Notes under the pieces: model-generated
What the model was told of the DNA's origin: nothing
Databases searched by the model: none
Seen by the model: the letters and a program-made list of their open reading frames with translations, nothing else
NCBI GenBank assembly: GCA_028564705.1
Contig: JAPXFQ010002732.1
Span: forward strand, 372,001-436,000
DNA: 64,000 bases
Source of the DNA: Apricaphanius iberus
Taxonomy: Eukaryota; Chordata; Actinopteri; Cyprinodontiformes; Aphaniidae
Direction: 5' to 3'
Made by a program: the position numbers and the translations under genes
In this document: positions 24,037 to 34,930 of the stretch, piece by piece
How positions within the stretch are numbered: position 1 is the stretch's first letter
Layout: each line of letters opens with the position of its first letter

Positions 24037-24417
24037 TAAAATAAACCTTTACCTATAACCATATAAAAGCTACAACATTTTGAACTGGTGATATGAATAT
24101 TACATTTTTTATAGAAAAAACCCCGTCGCCCAAAGAGTTAATGCCTAATGTGATACGTTACACAGGAATAATAAAAACTCAGATTAAGATTTACTGTACA
24201 CAATGTAATGAATAAAACCAATGATTGTAGACTAGTCTAAAAATGACATTGTCTGTACTGTAAATGGAAAAAAAATAAAATCGAGAATTGAATCGCATCG
24301 TGATCCTAAAATTGAAAATCGAATCGAATCGAGGATTTTGGAGAATAGTGACACCCCTACTATGTACATTATATGCTTGAAAACATTGGTGCTTTGAAGT
24401 GCAAATAAAATGACATT

Positions 24418-25381
24418 GAACCTGATTTATCAACGGTTTTTGCTTGTTAAAACCTGCGCAAACCGCACAGCCTGCCTAAAACGAGCTGAAGCTGATCTAT
24501 CAAGACAGCGCAGATAACATTGCATCTGTTAAACCCACAGCAAGATGCACACAATCTATTTAGCCCTTTTGCCCTTGATGAATATGTAATCTGGGCATTT
24601 CTGTAAGCAGACGCAAAATATGGGGTGGAGAATAGGCAAAAAAGTAGGCGTTCCGGGCGCAGTGTGATTTACTAAGCATAACAATGTTTGCGCCAGCTAT
24701 TTTAGCATCTATTTTTAGCACTTGTGAAAAGTATGTCTTAAGTTTGCACTACAACATTCAATATATGTCATTCACACACAATATAACTATATAACTATAA
24801 ATAGAAGATTAATTAACACTTTAATGGCCATAAACCTGACAGTTATGTACATTTTTACCTGTTTTTCCCTCAAAGACTCATCATAACTCACTGCGCTTTC
24901 ATCACGTCTTTACCTGGTAAAGACGCACTGGGCGTAAGTAAGTTATGATCCTCAGGGATCCTCATTAGTATCCCACGTAGTGGCTAACCTTCCTGGAGTC
25001 CAATTAATAAAATGTAGTAATCATATACAATACAACAATGAATATTGACATTATATATGACATTTTGAAAACAAAATTCCGACATGCTGCAATTTTAATC
25101 AGTCTATCCCTGCAATACGATGTGCGCATGCAGCAGAGAGCAGCGCATGTACGCCGCATGAATTACATTAATTTACTTTTTCTAGATTTTTCCTCCCTCT
25201 AGCCGTGGTGCAGCTCGCATTAGGGGCCACAAACTCCTCGCTTGAATACTGGTGCTTGCGCCTGATATGAATTGTTCATGCAATCTTCGTCTATCACCTG
25301 TATATTTAGGACAAACCACTCACTGTTTAGTGCCGCACACAATTTTGCCGTCAATATCGGGAATCTTGACAAATCAGGCCC
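24418..25381. mobile_element. PIF/Harbinger-like non-autonomous element
   Basis: The left end GAACCTGATTTATCAA and the reversed right end GGGCCTGATTTGTCAA form an inverted repeat. The 3-bp word ATT flanks both sides (24415-24417 and 25382-25384). A 3-bp duplication and a GGGCCTGATTTA-type end fit vertebrate Harbinger MITEs, although the usual duplication is TWA. The 964-bp interior has no recognisable transposase. It starts about 50 bp after the hAT duplication ends. Confidence 0.65.
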
Positions 25382-25439
25382 ATTGTGCTTTATCCGTATA
25401 ATCCTTACTCTAGACCACCAGTTCTGACTGGTTGCACAG

Positions 25440-25700
25440 CAAGGAGAAAAAGTAAAATACCTGTGGTCTCATCTGACCAGAGCACTTTCATGCCAAAACT
25501 CAAAACTCCCAAAACTCAGGTATTGTTTTCTATCCAACAAATAACTACTTTAAAGGTCTCCACAATGTCATTCCTAACTTGTCTGACGTCTTCCTTGGTG
25601 TTAATAATTCTCTTCGCTCACTTGTGTTCTCTTGCAAACCTCCGAGGTCGCAACCATCAGGTGCAGACGTATCAGGGATGCAGACCTTTTGTGAATTCCA
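25440..25700 (-). mobile_element. Tc1/mariner relic, antisense, N-terminal part
   Basis: Read on the minus strand, 25560-25610 encodes EDVRQVRNDIVETFK-type sequence, matching the start of Tc1 transposases. Near 25465-25490 the strand encodes VLWSDET, the motif with the first catalytic aspartate. In an intact element some 100 codons separate these motifs. Here they are only about 75 bp apart, so the DNA-binding domain is largely deleted. No terminal repeats were found. Confidence 0.7.
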
Positions 25701-25704
25701 TGTT

Positions 25705-27002
25705 TGTTTATTAGCGGCACTTTTCTCATTATTTCTTGACCAAATGCTAAGAAAGAATAGCAAACGAGCAGTTGCAAAGATGAGCCCTCTCAGCCCACCT
25801 GTCTGCTGAGAAGCTGTTGGTCATTAGCTGGCATCAGCATCTCCAGGTAGAAGTCTGAAAGGTTGACTTGCCATTTCCGGGCCCTGAATGCACATAATTA
25901 CACATACCTGTTAGTCTACAGCATAATCTCGTTAAACAGTGGCTATACGACATGTGAATGTACTTATATTCGTTCCACAAGAGCTCATCTGCTGCACACT
26001 GTTAATGCTGTATGTTGCTGCGCCTTCTATTCAGTCACTTCACTCTAATAATTAATCAAAATAAACATACAATGCTTGACAATAAGGCTTTTATATTCAG
26101 CACTAATCAGACAACTCATTAGGCAGTAATGAGCTGTCACTGCCTGCTCTTGTCGTGTTTGGGGGAACTTGGGTGCATGGGGAGAAGTGTTGGTGCAGAC
26201 AACACACAGGCACCTACACACACACACATGCACACACACACATCAGCCCTCTCTCCAGTAGTCCCACTCCAATTATGGCAGCATTTCACCCGGGAAGGAG
26301 CCCACTTACCCAGTATTCTCTTTATGAATAATTTATTGTTTGTGCCACTGTTATATTTGTAAATACACGTTTGTTCTTTGATAAATAGTTTTCGAGACAT
26401 ACTCATTTGTTCGATTTGATTAGACGCTTAAATGTATTATTTATTAGCCAAAATTGTGCTCCGGTTATTAGTCATTACAGGGCAACTAGAAGATTAAGCA
26501 TAAGGATACAGCTGCATGCAAAGAGACATTCTCATATCAATCCACACTTGTTCACATGGCAGGCTGCAGGATGTGTGTGTGTATCGCGGTGTATTGTTTG
26601 TGTATTATTAGCATTTTTGACTTATTTTTAACATGTGTAACTGTTTTCAAGTCATCATGTGACAGTAATCCAGGCATTGAAGCAAATGGAGCATAGGGCC
26701 ATTGACTCATGTCATCCTAGCAACCCCTTTAGTGATTTGTTTTGTGCCTTTTTATTGAGATACTTCTCACTAACTCTTATAAGGCTTTTAGTACCAATTC
26801 CTGGTCAGAACTAAAGAAGTATTTTGAATGAAGGGGGTAATTTCTCAAGAAACAAGAGAAGTTTGGTTGCTCACTATGTAATCACTTGAGATGATCATCC
26901 CCAGGGTGATTGAGAATCCAGACCAAAGTGCCCTTTCTAGTATTTTAAAATCAAAGAAATAAAACTTTATTTGGTGCAATTAATTCATTTATGCTTACTG
27001 AT
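25705..27002. other. Unrecognised stretch with a CA microsatellite
   Basis: No gene recognised. A broken CA run lies at 26216-26242. The overlapping frames at 26129-26406 owe their length to it. Confidence 0.5.
26216..26242. repeat. (CA)n microsatellite
   Basis: This is a CA dinucleotide run interrupted once by TG. Confidence 0.9.
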
Positions 27003-28145
27003 GTATCACCCTATTAGGTACTCCTTCATAAGTACTGGGTTGGGCCCCTTTTTTCTTTTCTGAACCGTCTTAATTCTTTGTGGCATAGATTCAAGAAGGC
27101 GTGGGAAACATTTCTCATTGATTTTGAAACACACAGTATTGATTATTATAGCATCATGTAGGTGCTGAACATTTCTCAGCTGCACATATATATGAAGCAA
27201 ATCTCCCACTATACAACATCCTAAAAGAGATCTATTGGACTGAGATCTGGTGACTGTAGAGGCCTTTGGGATGCATTGAACATACTGTAATTCTCATTAA
27301 ACCAGATTTGATCTTTGTTAAATAGTATATTGACCTGATGGGAGTAGTCACCAGAAACATGGGTACACTGTGGTCATAAAAGGATGTAAATGGTCAGTGA
27401 GGGTACTCAATTAGGCTGTAGGAGTTTAAACAGTGCTCCACTGCTACGAAAGGGCCCATAATGTTAAAAGAAGATACTCCCTTCACCATTGTACCACTAC
27501 CACCTGCCTAGCCATTCATATAGGCAGGATAGATGGATGCTTTGTCAAGGTTTACACCATATTCTCACACTACTGTTTAAATACTGCAGCTGAAATTGAG
27601 ACTCATTCAACCAAACACAATTTACCAATCTGTTATTGTCTAATTCTGATGACTTCTTACCTCACTTTTCTCTTCTTAGGTGACAGGTGTGATCTTTTGC
27701 TGCTAGAGCCCATCTGTTATAAGGTTTAAGATGTGCATTCAGAGTAGCTTTTTCGCATATTTTGTTTGGAATAAGAGGTACATTTGAGCAACTTTTGCCT
27801 TTTTATCATGACAAACCGGGCTGTTCTGGTTTGATATTCCCAGATTTTTCTCCGATCTCTGGCACATTCAATGTATTACGTCAACACAGTTGTATCTCTC
27901 TGAATATAGTAATATAGAAATAATTGCCCACAAAGGTCCCACTTTATCAACAGTTTCTGAAATACTCAGACCAGTCTATAGGACACAAACAAGCATTGTC
28001 TTACATCTCCTGTGTTCTCTATTATTATGCTCATCTTAAAGTCCAACAAGATGCATTTTCCCCATCTAAGTAGTTAAACACATTGGGTTGCTGCCATGTG
28101 GATAGCTGATTTCCTGTTAACAAGCAATTGAACATGTGTCTCTAG
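27003..28145 (-). mobile_element. Near full-length Tc1-like transposon, antisense
   Basis: About 1.1 kb of sequence follows a widespread teleost Tc1 family along almost its whole length. The C-terminus is at 27006-27209. The region with the first catalytic motif is near 27595-27615. The N-terminal DNA-binding region runs to about 28060, and the 5' end (GTTGCTGCCATGTG at 28087-28100) to about 28145. The 3' terminus read on the minus strand contains TACCTAATAGGGTGATA. Stops and frameshifts break the reading frame. Terminal repeats have diverged too far to pair, and no TA duplication was confirmed. Confidence 0.8.
27006..27209 (-). pseudogene. C-terminal fragment of a Tc1-like transposase
   Basis: The frame of 67 codons includes QLRNVQHLHDAI (residues 11-22) and CFPRLLESMPQRIKTVQKRK (34-53). 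It corresponds to the end of the DDE domain and the C-terminal tail of Tc1 transposases (pattern QLCDAI...CFQ.LVESMPRRI.AV..AKGG). Upstream coding is broken. In the matching frame near 27600 the conserved WSDES motif reads WLNES, so the first catalytic aspartate has become asparagine. The protein could not be active even if joined. Confidence 0.8.
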
Positions 28146-29042
28146 TAGATGCATAGCAAATACTTCGTTTAGTAGAGATGACCTTTACTGGACATGTTTC
28201 CGGAAGACCACAAAATGCAAAATAATTTGTGTTTCTTGAAGTTTAAAAAAAAAAAATTCTACAAATCTATGATAAACAGCATGACTAATTGTGACCATTT
28301 GGATAAGGTTGTAAAATGTGGGAGTCTGATTCATTGCTTCCTTCGACTAATGCATTTTACTGCAGTAGTCTCCCTTAACAAAATAAGATGAATTTGTGAC
28401 TAATTTGAGAGGAAACTAGATTACTTTAATCTGAACACGGACACAGAACATTGGTTAATAATTTAAATTAATTTGCTGGAGAGCAAAAATAATGCAAATT
28501 GTTGTCATTTTTACTGTGACCGGCCAGCATTGCTGTGATCCTGAAATAAATAAATGCATTGATCCGCTGTCTTGCTATGCTTAGTACAAGAATCCAACCA
28601 TTTGGGACACAAATTATAAACCTTACCACACAAAAGTATAAAAAGTTCTCTGCATTGATTTAGCTGGGTATGATAGTACTCTGTTCTCTTATTTCTGCCC
28701 TCGGGATGCCCATTTGAAGAATATCTGAGATGATGAAAAACTGAATTTGAGATTATAAAAATGGATTTAAGTATTTGCACCTAGTTAAACTACAGTCTTT
28801 TGGAGTTTTTCTTTTGTGTATTACTCCTCACTCACCATAAAATAAAGGATGCTCTCTGCGTCCTGTGCTTTGTCAGCAAGTGGAATACTGGAAAGCCCAT
28901 AGAAGAAATTCTAAATACCACATCACAGAACAGTTGCAACATTTCATATTGCTGTCATCATTGTAATATTAGGGCAATATTCTAAGCAAATGCTGCAATA
29001 TGCAATATTGTTGGCAGGTATTGACATACATTGACACTGTAC
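28146..29042. other. Unrecognised non-coding stretch
   Basis: No gene recognised. CAATATT words cluster at 28975-29010, just before the SINE, and might be the trace of another element, but no ends can be set. Confidence 0.5.
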
Positions 29043-29357
29043 AGGGCTGCACAGTGGTGTATTTGGTAGTACTTTCTGCATGGAGTTTGCATGTCCTCCC
29101 TATGCATACATGGGTTCCTACTGGACACTTAGGCTTCCTCCCACAGTACAAACACATGACTTTGTTTAAATTAATACTCTAAGCAGCCCTTGTGTCTGAG
29201 TGTGTGCTGGTGGTTGTTTGTCCTGTGTGTCTCTGTGTTGCCCTGTGATGGACCGACAACTTGTCCGGGTTGTACCCCACCTCTCACCTGATGATTTCTG
29301 GAGATGAGCACCAGCCTCCCCTGCAACCTTGAGAATAGATGGATGGATGGATGGATG
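29043..29357 (+). mobile_element. SINE, sense, lacking its box B
   Basis: The 5' edge GGGCTGCACAGTGGTG and the body (TTTCTGCATGGAGTTTGCAT, TTCCTCCCACAGT, TTGCCCTGTGATGGACCG) match a widespread teleost tRNA-derived SINE. The expected box B segment between the head and TTTCTGCATGG is missing, an internal deletion. The element ends in (GATG)5 at 29338-29357. It is the same family as the antisense copy at 21620-22078. Confidence 0.8.
29338..29357 (+). repeat. (GATG)5 tail microsatellite
   Basis: This GATG tetranucleotide run is the usual 3' tail of this SINE family. Confidence 0.9.
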
Positions 29358-29543
29358 CTGTACATGCTAATAATGCAGTATGTTTGGTCAGATGGATGAA
29401 TTTTTACTGCGTCTGAAGTCCAAGCTGGCGGAATTCTAAACTGAGAAGAAGGGTCACAACGTTGTTATGATGGACCGTGAGGAAAATATTTTTTTAATAA
29501 CATAAAATATTATAACTCTAATCTTTTAGAATACTATCACAAC

Positions 29544-30866
29544 TAGGGATGCATCGATACTGATACTCATATAAGGTATTGGATACCATTATAATGCAAT
29601 CATATTGGAATTGGTTAGTTAATGATACCATGAATAAATATTTAAAATGTGGAAACTGCATTATTTTAAAGGAAATGTTTATTTTTTACTACAATTTTTT
29701 TGGGGTCATTTTTAATTAATATTAGATTTTTTTAAATCAAATTCAGCATCATTTATTGTAACAAGCAGAGAAGAAAATGAAATCTGTCTTCCAATCCATT
29801 AAATTTTGTTTGTGCGGTACATGTATCAACATCGGTATTCTGTATTGGCAAGTACTCAGATCCTAGTACTGGTATTGCATCGGTCAGGGGTGCGCAAAGC
29901 AGCCAGTATCTGTATCTGTATTGTATTTGTTGAGGAAAAATGAGTTGTTTGTATTTGAGTAAAATTACAAATGGACATAAAAATCTAATTTTTAGCAGTT
30001 ACACTTTTGATTTACATTATATTTAATTATCCATCATAATAATTATGTACATGCTATATTGGTTGATTTTTTTTATATCAAGCAATGAACATGTAATAAC
30101 AAACGTCTCTGAAAAGAATATAACACAACAGCCAATTCTTCATTCAACAGAGGCAGAACATGCTCTGATGATGTTTTACTGCTTGTGGACGGTTTGGCAG
30201 AACAAGGTTGTGATGATGATTTGGTTCTGGTGGGGGGATTTATGCTTGTGGGGGAGTTGGCAGACAGTACCAGGACAGGATGCTTTAAACGTATAAAATA
30301 ACTCCCACAAATCCACACAATTTGGCACAATTACACAAGCGTTGTTTTAACCTTTTTAAACGATTGTTAATGTTACTCTGTCAACAGCCTATTTTGTATA
30401 TTACCAAGCCAACAGAGTTACATAAACAGAGCGAACATGAAAGCACCCGACTGCAGACGTTAACACTCTCCGGATCAAACTCCGCTTCCCGAAATTTATA
30501 AATTGTCTCTGGAGCCCAGCTAAGGTACAAAAATCTATTCAACACAAATAGTCAGTTAAGTATTTCTTTGCTCAGCTGAGCCCTTCTGTTGCTTTGTGGT
30601 GCAGCTGTGACAGACACCTCTTTCCTCCACCCCCCTCCCCAAATCCTAAACGTCACCCACTCGGGCGCTTGAACTGCACTCTCATAAGGAAATTGAGCTT
30701 TTTGATATAAGTTTTTGTTGTTCCTGAATACAAATATTTTTTTTTAAGTATTGTTTGAAATAAGTATTCATAAAAAGCCTGTATTTGTGCCTTTCCGAAT
30801 ACCTTATTCAGGTTTGGCTCCACCCATAGAATCAGTTTGGAAAAAAGTGGTGTTGTTGCATCCCTA
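29544..30866. mobile_element. hAT-like DNA transposon (copy C), interrupted
   Basis: This is the same family as 3930-6041. The left end is TAGGGATGCATCGATACTG; the right end reversed is TAGGGATGCAACAACACC. The target duplications ATCACAAC (29536-29543) and ATCACTAC (30867-30874) match at 7 of 8. Interior words shared with copy A include TAAAATGTGGAAACT, AACAAGCAGA and GCAAGTACTCAGATC. The insert at 29885-30828 breaks it near the right end. No transposase is visible. Confidence 0.85.
29885..30828. mobile_element. Nested hAT-like element inside copy C
   Basis: Copy A is uninterrupted at this position, which proves an insertion. The left end CAGGGGTGCGCAAA and the reversed right end TATGGGTGGAGCCAAA are weakly inverted. 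The flanks GCATCGGT (29877-29884) and GAATCAGT (30829-30836) match at 6 of 8. GTATTTGTATTTG-type words occur near both ends. No transposase recognised. Confidence 0.7.
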
Positions 30867-31829
30867 ATCACTACAGTCGGTTTTCCCAAATCGTAAAGCT
30901 GTACAACAAAGAGTCGCCCTAAATTAACTTTCTGTGAAGCTTCAGTGTCTGTGCAAACCACATAATGTCAGATCATACTGATCTAATATGGAGGTACTCA
31001 AAGTCTCTTTTTTTGGTATATATCCACCCATTTGAACTGAATTTTAATAAATTTCTTAAAATCTATTTTATGATTATGACATTCAGCTATACTGCTCCTT
31101 CAAACATTTAGAATTTTTCAAACTGTCTGAATTGCATATGTGAAAGTGTTCATATTGGTTTAAGAAAATACTCCCTGCAATGGAACTGAAAGACTGGGTG
31201 TCTGATTTTCCCAAAAAGCATGGTTCCTCTGACCAGGCAACATATTGGACTTTTGAATTGGTTTGTCTAGCCAAACGTAAGGAATTTAGGCATCGTTGTC
31301 AGCCAGTTATTGTCACTTGAAAGTCACTCTGACCAAACTTGTCAGAGTACGTTTTTGTCAGTTGAGAAATACTTCCGAACTAAGACTGGAACTTGAGAAG
31401 AGAACAGCTTAATTTATTCCTGTTTTAATGTATTTGCACTTGTAGTGAATTTAAGAAACAAAATGTGTCTTTGACATTCAGGGCCTTTATTGGTCAAGTT
31501 CCTCCCTATCATGCCTGTATTTTAAGGCCACACTCTGCACCTCAACTACCCAGACCTTCAAACCAAAATATGCTCATCAGCCTGTTACTGGTCACGTCTG
31601 ATCAAGCGGAAATTCTGACAAGTATGGTCAGGTTAGGAAGTAGTGTGTTGAGCTTCTGTATTAGGTTTTGGCCTAATGAGTGAGGCTTGCATAATTTGTC
31701 GACTAATCCATGAAATATTTTGAGAATAGCACCTTGCAACCTGTGTTGTTATTGAATGTCATTACCTCTATGTGTTGCATGCGACAAGGCTTTGTTGCTA
31801 TTTGCAGTAGAAATTCAGATTATCCTAAA
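30867..31829. other. Unrecognised non-coding stretch
   Basis: Nothing recognised beyond short frames. The frame at 30653-30961 (minus) spans the end of copy C and is not considered coding. Confidence 0.5.
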
Positions 31830-32095
31830 TCGTAGAACAAAAGATAGAAAAAACAATTTTGTTACTCAAATCAAGGCTAAAAACTTTTCAGAGCTACCTT
31901 CAATTGTTCTATTTGTAACATTACTAAAACATCAATAATTTAAGTCTATAGACCCAGTTTTATTTCCTTTCCCCCATTGTACCACTCCAGTGTTTGGTTA
32001 TATTTTGTCTCTGATGTTTTCAACATGTAAAGCACTTTGAATTGCCTTGCTGCTGAAATATGAGCCCCAAATAAACTTGCACTGCCTTATTGTTA
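31830..32095 (+). mobile_element. LINE 3' end (Rex1/L2-like), sense
   Basis: CAAATCAAGGCTAAAAAC (about 31868-31885) matches the codons for the C-terminal SKIKTYLF-type tail of the LINE family at 13010 and 34440. It is followed by the family tail GTAAAGCACTTTGAATTGCC (32027-32046) and AAATAAACTTGCACTGCC. This is the only sense-strand copy of this tail in the window. Confidence 0.75.
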
Positions 32096-33852
32096 TGAAT
32101 ACTGCAATACTTCTGTTCATCCAGAAATGTTTAAGCAATTAGTTTGCCTTAGCAACTAGTTAAAAGATAAATTGGTCAAAAGGGCCATGTGTAAATGCAA
32201 ATGCGTTATAAACAAAAGTTCCATGCATCTCTCCCGTATTTCTTTTTTTTAAAAAGAGCGACGGCATACAGATTTGTCCTTAATTTCAGGAATGTTGATT
32301 AATCATGATTAATCTTGATCAATTCACACCTTTCCTGTGTTTAATTAGATGAACATGTTAATTTGTTTGACAGCCCTTTATTATGTTGTCTCATTCAGTA
32401 TAAAGATAGAATTGGACATTTGTGTACATATCCTCCCAAACTGAGGAGTCTGAGTTGAGAATGCTTATGCTGATGGATGTAGGCAAATTATAGAATACTT
32501 TATGAAATTATGTCTTCTCTTCAGAGCTGTTATCTGTAGCTGTTTTTCCCTGTTTTTTGTATGTACAGCACAATTATGCCTGCCGAATACCTTTCGACCT
32601 GTTGCAAAGACGGTGTGGGCAGCTGCCCAGCGACTCAGCGAGGGGGTGAGCGGGGTTTTTAAGTGCATTCATGGCTGTACTCGTGCTTGCTGGCTTTTGT
32701 TAGTGTTCTTCTTGTACATACTAGGAGGCCAAGTGAGGAGGGAGGGATGAGCAGCCCTGCTCTGCACCATATGCCAAATATGAGCCTGCCTGCCAATGTG
32801 TTAGGGATACTGGCAAGTGCTATGATGGTTGAATTCTTGACAGAGGGAGATGAATAATTGAACATGTGTGAAGCTAAGTTCTGTTGGGATGGACTGGGAT
32901 GCCCTTATACATGGGAAAGGGGAATAGACGACAGAGAGTCTGCAGGCAAAATTATTTTTTTAGAAAGTGTATGGATTTCTCTTTCTTACTCTAAATCTGT
33001 CAAACACTTTGCATGTAGTGAGCAAAAAGGGGTTCTTTAGATGTAAGTATAGTGAGTTGGTACGATAGGAGAAGAAAAACTATAACACATTGGCCTCAAT
33101 GAATTTCATGGATCACAGAAGTTAGCTCTGAAACTACGATCACTAACCGATCACTAAAAAGATAAACCCTACAAAAGAATGTTGTAGAGAGATTAATGAA
33201 ATATATTCAGTTTATAGAAGCAATCAGACTATTTAAGAATGCTTTTTATGCTAAAACATTCATGTTTGAGCAAATATTTTCAAGAAAACCCCACTTTGAT
33301 TAGTGTTTTACTTTGTATTATATATATTTCAAATTGTTTCAAACTTTTAACTTAAAAGGACGTTTGAGCTAAGGCAGCCTGCAACTGCTCTGTACGCTTT
33401 CTTCATAGAAGATTCTATGGAAATGAAGATTTTACGAGGTTATCAGTTTGATTACTGTGTAATTAAAAAGAAATTCACTATTAGTTTCATGCTTATGTCT
33501 TTTTTTGCTTTGGTGACATTGAGTCATCAATCTGTCTGCATCTTTTTGCAGCTTGAGAAAAATTTTAATTTTGCCTACAGAAAAACTGAAATTTTTGTTT
33601 TGAGAGGTCAATACCCTGATCCTACTTACAGTTTCTATGGCAACTTTAAGCAGCTGTCACACTGTTTCTGATATTGCAACATATGTTGTAGTATTTGAAA
33701 AAAATGTATTGGGTATTCTAAACTGGGAAAATTAAGCACATTTTGTGAAACGTCAAGCACTGTCCTGAATATGAAACATATCTTACCCTTTTTAAAGTGA
33801 CACTGTTTTGTACAACACGTTTAATGAGATGAAGCTGTTCCAAAATTACTTA
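32096..33852. other. Unrecognised stretch with a weak exon-like segment
   Basis: No gene recognised. A 77-nt segment at 32569-32645 has splice-like borders and is open in all frames (see findings). Other frames, on both strands at 32465-32865, overlap each other. Confidence 0.45.
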
Positions 33853-34127
33853 CCATAATTTCTAGACTATTGGCCACTACTTTTTCCCCATGCTTTATTT
33901 ATTGATTTTTACAGCTAACCCCACTAGAGGACCCCCTTGATCAGTGGATTGTACACGTTACGTTATTCAGCCCCAAAGGATACTGTGCCTTTAAAAGTGT
34001 GGTCGAGAGAGAGAGAGGGAGAGAGGGGGGCAGTTTGAACGAAAAATGAAAGCAAACGTGAAACGGATAAACATTATGAGAGCGAAACAGTTTGCAAAAA
34101 ACACGTTTTTATCCATAAACCTTAATT

Positions 34128-34369
34128 ATGGAAAACAAACAAAGAAATAGATATGATGCTGCTTTGAAGTTACAGGTAGTGTATTTGGAAATAGAATGCC
34201 GGTGGCTTCATGTATCCTTGGCAACAATTATTCAATATTGAGACGTTGATGACGGAAAAAGCTTTCAGAGATCAAAGCAGATGGCCAGAGCTTGAAGCGT
34301 TTCTTGACGTTTGGCTGAACACACAGAGAAAGGACAGCCGAGGTGTTTCAACCTTGTTGGACTGTTAAT
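34128..34369 (+). pseudogene. pogo/Tigger-like transposase, DNA-binding region remnant
   Basis: From the ATG at 34128 the frame reads MENKQRNRYDAALKLQVVYLE, like the first helix-turn-helix of pogo/Jerky-type transposases (pattern KR..YD..FKLKVV..A). A stop appears after about 28 further codons. A shifted frame then resumes with SRWPELEAFLDVWLNTQRK and GVST, matching the CENP-B-type second domain (pattern PELEE.L..WV...R..G..VS). At least one frameshift and several substitutions disable it, and no catalytic region follows. Confidence 0.75.
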
Positions 34370-34437
34370 AAAATCGAAGCTTTCCCAAAACACTAATTTA
34401 CTTTCCTGACAATCCACACAATGCACAAACGGTTACA

Positions 34438-34930
34438 TAGGCAAAGCAATTTTATTTGTATAGCACACTTTCAACACAAGGCAATTCAAAGTGCTTTACA
34501 TGATTACATGTGAAAATTAGAACAAACAATCATTAAACGAAGGCTTAAAAATGTATAATCAACTAGCAATATTAAAGTACAAGAAAGCATTTAGCATTTG
34601 ATCAAAATAATAATTCGTATGAAAATTACAAATAGGCAGACAAGAAATCATTAGTGATTGAGTGAAAGCAGTAATGGGATAACTGTAGTTACTCATAAGC
34701 AAGTCTAAATAGGTATGTTTTTATTTTAGATCTAAAAGAGTTCAGTGTCTCTGCAGTTTTGCAGTCGTCTGGGAGTTTGTTACAGATAAGGGGAGCATTA
34801 AAACTGAAAGCTTCTCCATGTTTGGTCCTGGTTCTAGGGACGATCACTAGATTAGAGCTGGAGGACCTGAATGATCTGGAAGGTTTGTATCGTGATAGCA
34901 GATCGTTATGGTATGGTAATTAAATGTTAA
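34438..34930 (-). mobile_element. LINE 3' end inserted in the pogo/Tigger relic
   Basis: Antisense LINE tail. The plus strand starts with GCAATTTTATTTGTATAGCA and TTCAAAGTGCTTTACAT. The minus strand then encodes a C-terminus including PRTRTKHGEAFSF and KLPDDCKTAETLNSFRSKIK, ending near 34690. The same C-terminus, less complete, is at 13388-13495. The insertion is severely 5'-truncated. Confidence 0.8.

Larger units (their letters stand above)
23348..24141 (+). mobile_element. Non-autonomous piggyBac derivative
   Basis: TTAA flanks both sides (23348-23351 and 24138-24141), the exact target duplication of the piggyBac superfamily. The inner ends are CTCTTTAAGCGCCC on the left and, reversed, CTCTTTGGGCGACGG on the right. 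A perfect 16-bp palindrome lies just inside the left end (23368-23383), as expected for piggyBac subterminal repeats. The 786-bp element keeps an N-terminal coding remnant (23661-23858) and an ATG-triplet microsatellite (24012-24036), but no catalytic domain. Confidence 0.85.
22359..24359. mobile_element. 2-kb hAT-like transposon with perfect 8-bp duplication
   Basis: The left end TAAGGGTGTCATGAT and the reversed right end TAGGGGTGTCACTAT match at 10 of the first 11 bases. CTATGTAC flanks both sides exactly (22351-22358 and 24360-24367), a full 8-bp target duplication. No hAT transposase motif is visible. The interior holds a second hAT-like end (from 22629) and a piggyBac derivative (23348-24141). 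About 800-850 bp remain once both are removed. The subterminal DNA is rich in ATCGAATCGA words. Confidence 0.9.

Noticed and set aside
29338..29357. GATG repeats considered as a CRISPR-like or satellite array
   Set aside because: It is the simple tail of a SINE; there are no spacers or longer repeat units.
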